Assembly: GCA_964649095.1 (NCBI GenBank)
Contig: CAZYPH010000107.1
Location: 1 to 7,340 of the forward strand
From: CAZYPH01 sp964649095
GTDB taxonomy: Bacteria > Bdellovibrionota > UBA1018 > UBA923
Direction of reading: 5' to 3'
Length of the DNA stretch: 7,340 nt
Shown: in pieces, positions 5,074 to 7,340 of the stretch
Position numbering within the stretch: the stretch's first letter is position 1
How the letters are laid out: every line of letters begins with the position of its first letter
Position numbers and translations under genes: made by a program
Notes under the pieces: generated by a model
What the model saw: only the letters and a program-made list of their open reading frames with translations
Databases searched by the model: none
What the model was told of the DNA's origin: nothing

Positions 5074-5871
5074 ATGTTGTTAAGAAGTATCATGAGTCGT
5101 TTCAAGCGGGCAATTGCCTTCGGGTTGGTTTGTATTAGTGGAATTGTTTTTTATTCAAACACAAGTTGCGCTGAGACGTCGTCTAGTACGCTGCGTCGTT
5201 TAGCTATCAATACAAGCCCTGTTGTATCAAAAGAGGTCGCCGCGCAACAGAACTACTACCAGCGCCTTACCGGTGACGACGCGTTTTCTGATCAGTCGCG
5301 TTGGGATCGCTATTATAAAAAACACCCTCGTTATTTATACGGCAAACGGCCGAGCCCCTTTTTGGAAGCCATTCTACCAACGATTGCGCCCCACGCAGTG
5401 CTTGGCACACCACCATTGGCTCTGGAAGTGGCCATGGGTGAGGGGCGTAATTCTGTATTCCTGGCAAAAAAAGGTTACGCCGTAACCGGGATTGATTTGT
5501 CAAAGGTTGCGCTGCAGCGTGCTAAAGAGTTGGCGCATGAGCAGGGTGTGCGCATTCGTACATTGTTAGGAGATTTTAATCGCACGCGTTTTGAAGAAAA
5601 TAGTTTTGATTTAGTTATGATGATTCATTTTTTTGACGAGCGTGCGTTGTTGCTTGCAAAAAAATTAGTGAAGCCTGGGGGCTATCTTGTTTTTGAAAAT
5701 TATAGTCTTGAGCATCTGAAAACGGAGCGCACTCTAAACCGTGATGAATTGGTTGATGTTAACACGTTACCAAAACTGTTCGGCGACATGCTTGTGGTGA
5801 GTGGCAAATCAAAACTCACAGGTGAATTGATTCAGGTACTTGCTAAAAAAAATTTGGAACCGACAAAATAA
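5074..5871 (+). CDS. Class I SAM-methyltransferase-fold protein with signal peptide
   Basis: 265 residues. The C-terminal two thirds match a TehB-like class I methyltransferase: WDRYYKKHP at 77-85, motif I LEVAMGEGRNSVFLA at 117-131, motif II VTGIDLS with Asp141, LLGDFNR with Asp167, motif IV FDLVMMI at 178-184, and the post-motif VKPGGYLVFEN at 199-209. Oddly, the N-terminus looks exported: basic residues (RSIMSRFKR), a hydrophobic core at about 13-27 and a good signal peptidase I site after SCA (residue 33). S-adenosylmethionine is normally cytosolic, so the protein may be membrane-tethered with unusual topology, use another ligand, or have lost catalysis. The ATG at 5074 is backed by AAAGGTGG; ATG 5092 would keep the hydrophobic segment. 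There is no twin-arginine motif and no standard lipobox. The antiporter gene follows after 36 nt in the same frame. Confidence 0.8.
   Translation: MLLRSIMSRFKRAIAFGLVCISGIVFYSNTSCAETSSSTLRRLAINTSPVVSKEVAAQQNYYQRLTGDDAFSDQSRWDRYYKKHPRYLYGKRPSPFLEAILPTIAPHAVLGTPPLALEVAMGEGRNSVFLAKKGYAVTGIDLSKVALQRAKELAHEQGVRIRTLLGDFNRTRFEENSFDLVMMIHFFDERALLLAKKLVKPGGYLVFENYSLEHLKTERTLNRDELVDVNTLPKLFGDMLVVSGKSKLTGELIQVLAKKNLEPTK
5086..5113 (-). promoter_or_regulatory. Possible promoter for the fpr operon
   Basis: On the minus strand TTGCCC (5113-5108), a 16-nt spacer and GATACT (5091-5086) form a weak sigma-70-like pair. It lies inside the methyltransferase signal-peptide codons. RNA would begin only a few bases before the fpr ATG, which fits the absence of a Shine-Dalgarno there but is speculative. 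Confidence 0.2.
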
Positions 5872-5889
5872 TCTCAAAATTTAGGCATT

Positions 5890-5895
5890 TATAAT
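5890..5895 (+). promoter_or_regulatory. Consensus -10 box ahead of the antiporter
   Basis: A perfect TATAAT sits in the AT-rich 36-nt gap after the methyltransferase stop. No recognisable -35 hexamer is found 15-19 nt upstream and there is no TGn extension, so it may need an activator or be chance in AT-rich DNA. RNA would start near 5902, leaving only about six bases before the ATG at 5908. Confidence 0.35.
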
Positions 5896-5899
5896 AAAC

Positions 5900-5945
5900 T
5901 TTCTGGCATGCAGAACGTTTCAGTGGTCAGTCATCATGCCGGAAG
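5900..5945 (+). repeat. Inverted repeat enclosing the antiporter start codon
   Basis: The left arm at 5900-5910 (TTTCTGGCATG) pairs with the right arm at 5935-5945 (CATGCCGGAAG) over 11 bp, with two G-U pairs and a 24-nt loop. The left arm contains the proposed ATG 5908-5910. In RNA this would bury the start codon; in DNA it could be an operator with widely spaced half-sites. The right arm also carries GGAAG, a potential ribosome-binding sequence for a later start. Confidence 0.5.
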
Positions 5946-7340
5946 TTTAATTCGAGACTTGTGTCTGATATTAGGCGCTGCCGCGTTATCAGGTTTAGTA
6001 ACACGTATTGCTCGGTTACCGGCCGCCTTGGGTTATTTGTGTGCCGGAGTTTTACTCGGCCAAAACACCCCGTGGTTTTCATGGTTGTACCAAAACTTTG
6101 GTTTCGCCTTAGATGTCAAAGACCAAAGCGCTGTCGAGTCTTGGGCCCAGTTGGGTGTGGTGTTTTTGATGTTCTCGCTAGGCATCGAGTTTAGTTTTCG
6201 TAAACTCATGCGGCTTGGATTTGGGGTGATTATCACAGCCCTCTTTGAAGTGGGCCTAATGGTTGTGGGGTTGGGCGTAATTTTTAAATCGTGGACGGGA
6301 TCTACCATTCAATCCTTGGCACTCGGCGCGGTTTTTTCGATTTCATCGACCATGATCATCGTCAAGACCTTCGAGAGCAGTCGGTTGACGACTAAGAGTT
6401 TTGCCCAAAAGGTTTTTGGTATTTTAATTGTGGAAGATCTACTCGCCATTACCATGTTGGTGGTGGTGCCGAGCATTTTAGTGGTGCAGTCACACGGTCA
6501 TAGTGTGTGGATGACTTCAGTGGGGTTAATTTTTCGGCAATTGGTGCAACTGATTCTAGTGATTTCCACCTGGTTTATTGTCGGTTATTACTTTTTACCC
6601 CGTTTCATCGATAGATTTTTTAAAGAAGAGCACGACGAGCTATTAGTCGGCGTCGCTTTGGCGCTTTGTTTTTTATTGGCACTGTTATCAGTGAATTTTG
6701 GTTTTTCTGAAGCGTTGGGCAGTTTTATTTTAGGCTCTATCTTAGCCGAGTCGTCGCAGTCGAAACGTATTGAACGTTTGGTGGAGCCCTTAAAAAATGT
6801 TTTTTCGAGTGTATTTTTTGTTTCCATTGGCATGCTGGTCGATGTGGTCGCTTTGAAACAGGATTATAAGTATATTCTAACGCTCTCTCTTTTAATTTTT
6901 GGATTTAAGTTTTTACTAATCGGTGTTGGTTCGTTGTTGGTGGCGGAAAGTCGAAAAACGGCGTTTAATAGTGCGTTATCGATGGGGCAGAACGGAGAAT
7001 TTTCAATCATATTGGCGCTGTCGGTTAATCCCTATCTAAAGTTGCCCTTCAATCTGATCTCGGTTGTAACGGGAGTCGTATTTTGTACGTCGATGATGAC
7101 GCCGTTGTTGGTAAAAAACAGGGATAAAATCCATACATTGTTGACCCCTAGTGGGCAACTTCAGATTGTATTAGCTACTTGGAATGACCGGTATCGAGAC
7201 TTCGTGGTGAGGCTTTTAGGTTTCTTTAACGCACGATCGTTGCTGTTGGACCACTCCTTGTCGCACAAACATCGGCGCAGAATATATATAAGATCGTTTA
7301 TATGTACAGTGATGTTAATTGTCTTGTACTCTAGTATGGC
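5908..7340 (+). CDS. CPA2-family cation:proton antiporter (3' truncated)
   Basis: 477 residues are visible before the right edge, with no stop. The membrane domain (about 15-400) has the CPA2 landmarks: LPAALGYLCAGVLLG (37-51), LGVVFLMFSLGIEF (82-95), ISSTMIIVK (145-153), the ion-binding helix GILIVEDLLAI with Glu176-Asp177 (171-181), SEALGSFILGSILAES (267-282), FVSIGMLVD (304-312) and MGQNGEFSIILA (359-370). The protein would exchange Na+ or K+ for H+ across the inner membrane. After residue 400 there is no Rossmann GxGxxG of a TrkA-N/RCK domain as in KefB/KefC. Instead a basic, amphipathic stretch leads to another hydrophobic segment at 463-477. The start is uncertain: ATG 5908 lacks a Shine-Dalgarno and lies in an inverted repeat; GTG 5923 and TTG 5959 are alternatives. 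It may be co-transcribed with the upstream gene. Confidence 0.88.
   Translation, partial: MQNVSVVSHHAGSLIRDLCLILGAAALSGLVTRIARLPAALGYLCAGVLLGQNTPWFSWLYQNFGFALDVKDQSAVESWAQLGVVFLMFSLGIEFSFRKLMRLGFGVIITALFEVGLMVVGLGVIFKSWTGSTIQSLALGAVFSISSTMIIVKTFESSRLTTKSFAQKVFGILIVEDLLAITMLVVVPSILVVQSHGHSVWMTSVGLIFRQLVQLILVISTWFIVGYYFLPRFIDRFFKEEHDELLVGVALALCFLLALLSVNFGFSEALGSFILGSILAESSQSKRIERLVEPLKNVFSSVFFVSIGMLVDVVALKQDYKYILTLSLLIFGFKFLLIGVGSLLVAESRKTAFNSALSMGQNGEFSIILALSVNPYLKLPFNLISVVTGVVFCTSMMTPLLVKNRDKIHTLLTPSGQLQIVLATWNDRYRDFVVRLLGFFNARSLLLDHSLSHKHRRRIYIRSFICTVMLIVLYSSM

Noticed and set aside
5161..5172. Lipoprotein cleavage site at Cys32 of the methyltransferase-fold protein
   Set aside because: The residues before the cysteine (NTS) do not fit a lipobox, which needs an aliphatic residue at -3; the SCA site for signal peptidase I is better.
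5074..5190. Twin-arginine signal on the methyltransferase-fold protein, linking it to the nearby tatA
   Set aside because: No RR pair precedes the hydrophobic core (it reads SRFKR), so Sec export is the simpler reading.
6033..6308. Minus-strand open frames inside the antiporter (also 6588-6833)
   Set aside because: The plus-strand frame carries clear CPA2 motifs throughout; the antisense translations are low-complexity and have no recognisable features.

Overview
The window reads as a gene-dense bacterial chromosome of middling GC. Its best taxonomic clue is the glycine-rich protein at the left edge. It combines a GGY motif near the start of the visible part, recurring S-x-G-[aliphatic/aromatic] modules and long Gly-X-Y or GGX runs. 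This style is familiar from predicted surface proteins of myxobacteria and other former Deltaproteobacteria. That placement is inference; no rRNA or tRNA is present to confirm it.

Layout, left to right. (1) Bases 1-1487, plus strand: the 3' part of the Gly-rich surface protein gene, cut by the left edge. (2) Bases 1484-5073, minus strand: a compact six-gene run. In transcription order it holds a plant-type ferredoxin/flavodoxin-NADP+ reductase (fpr-like), a 60-residue TatA/E-type subunit, a 185-residue protein I do not recognise, hypoxanthine phosphoribosyltransferase (hpt), a membrane-anchored HEYGH zinc metallopeptidase candidate, and a secreted 191-residue eight-cysteine protein. Junctions are 18 nt, a 4-nt ATGA overlap, 3 nt, 10 nt and another ATGA overlap, so a single operon with translational coupling is likely. 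(3) Bases 5074-5871, plus strand: a class I SAM-methyltransferase-fold protein behind an apparent Sec signal peptide. Its ATG directly abuts the fpr ATG (CATATG). (4) Bases 5908-7340, plus strand: a CPA2-family cation:proton antiporter, cut by the right edge.

Both ends of the six-gene run are unusually tight. At the 3' end its stop codon interlocks with that of the convergent Gly-rich gene (CTAG read on both strands). At the 5' end no bases separate the two divergent start codons, so promoters must lie inside the neighbouring coding sequence. No mobile element, CRISPR array, RNA gene or non-coding stretch longer than about 40 bases was seen.

The most interesting candidates are the coupled metallopeptidase/cysteine-rich pair, the export-tagged methyltransferase-fold protein, and an 11-bp inverted repeat whose left arm contains the proposed antiporter start codon. 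I found no clear evidence of a wholly new defence or mobile system.
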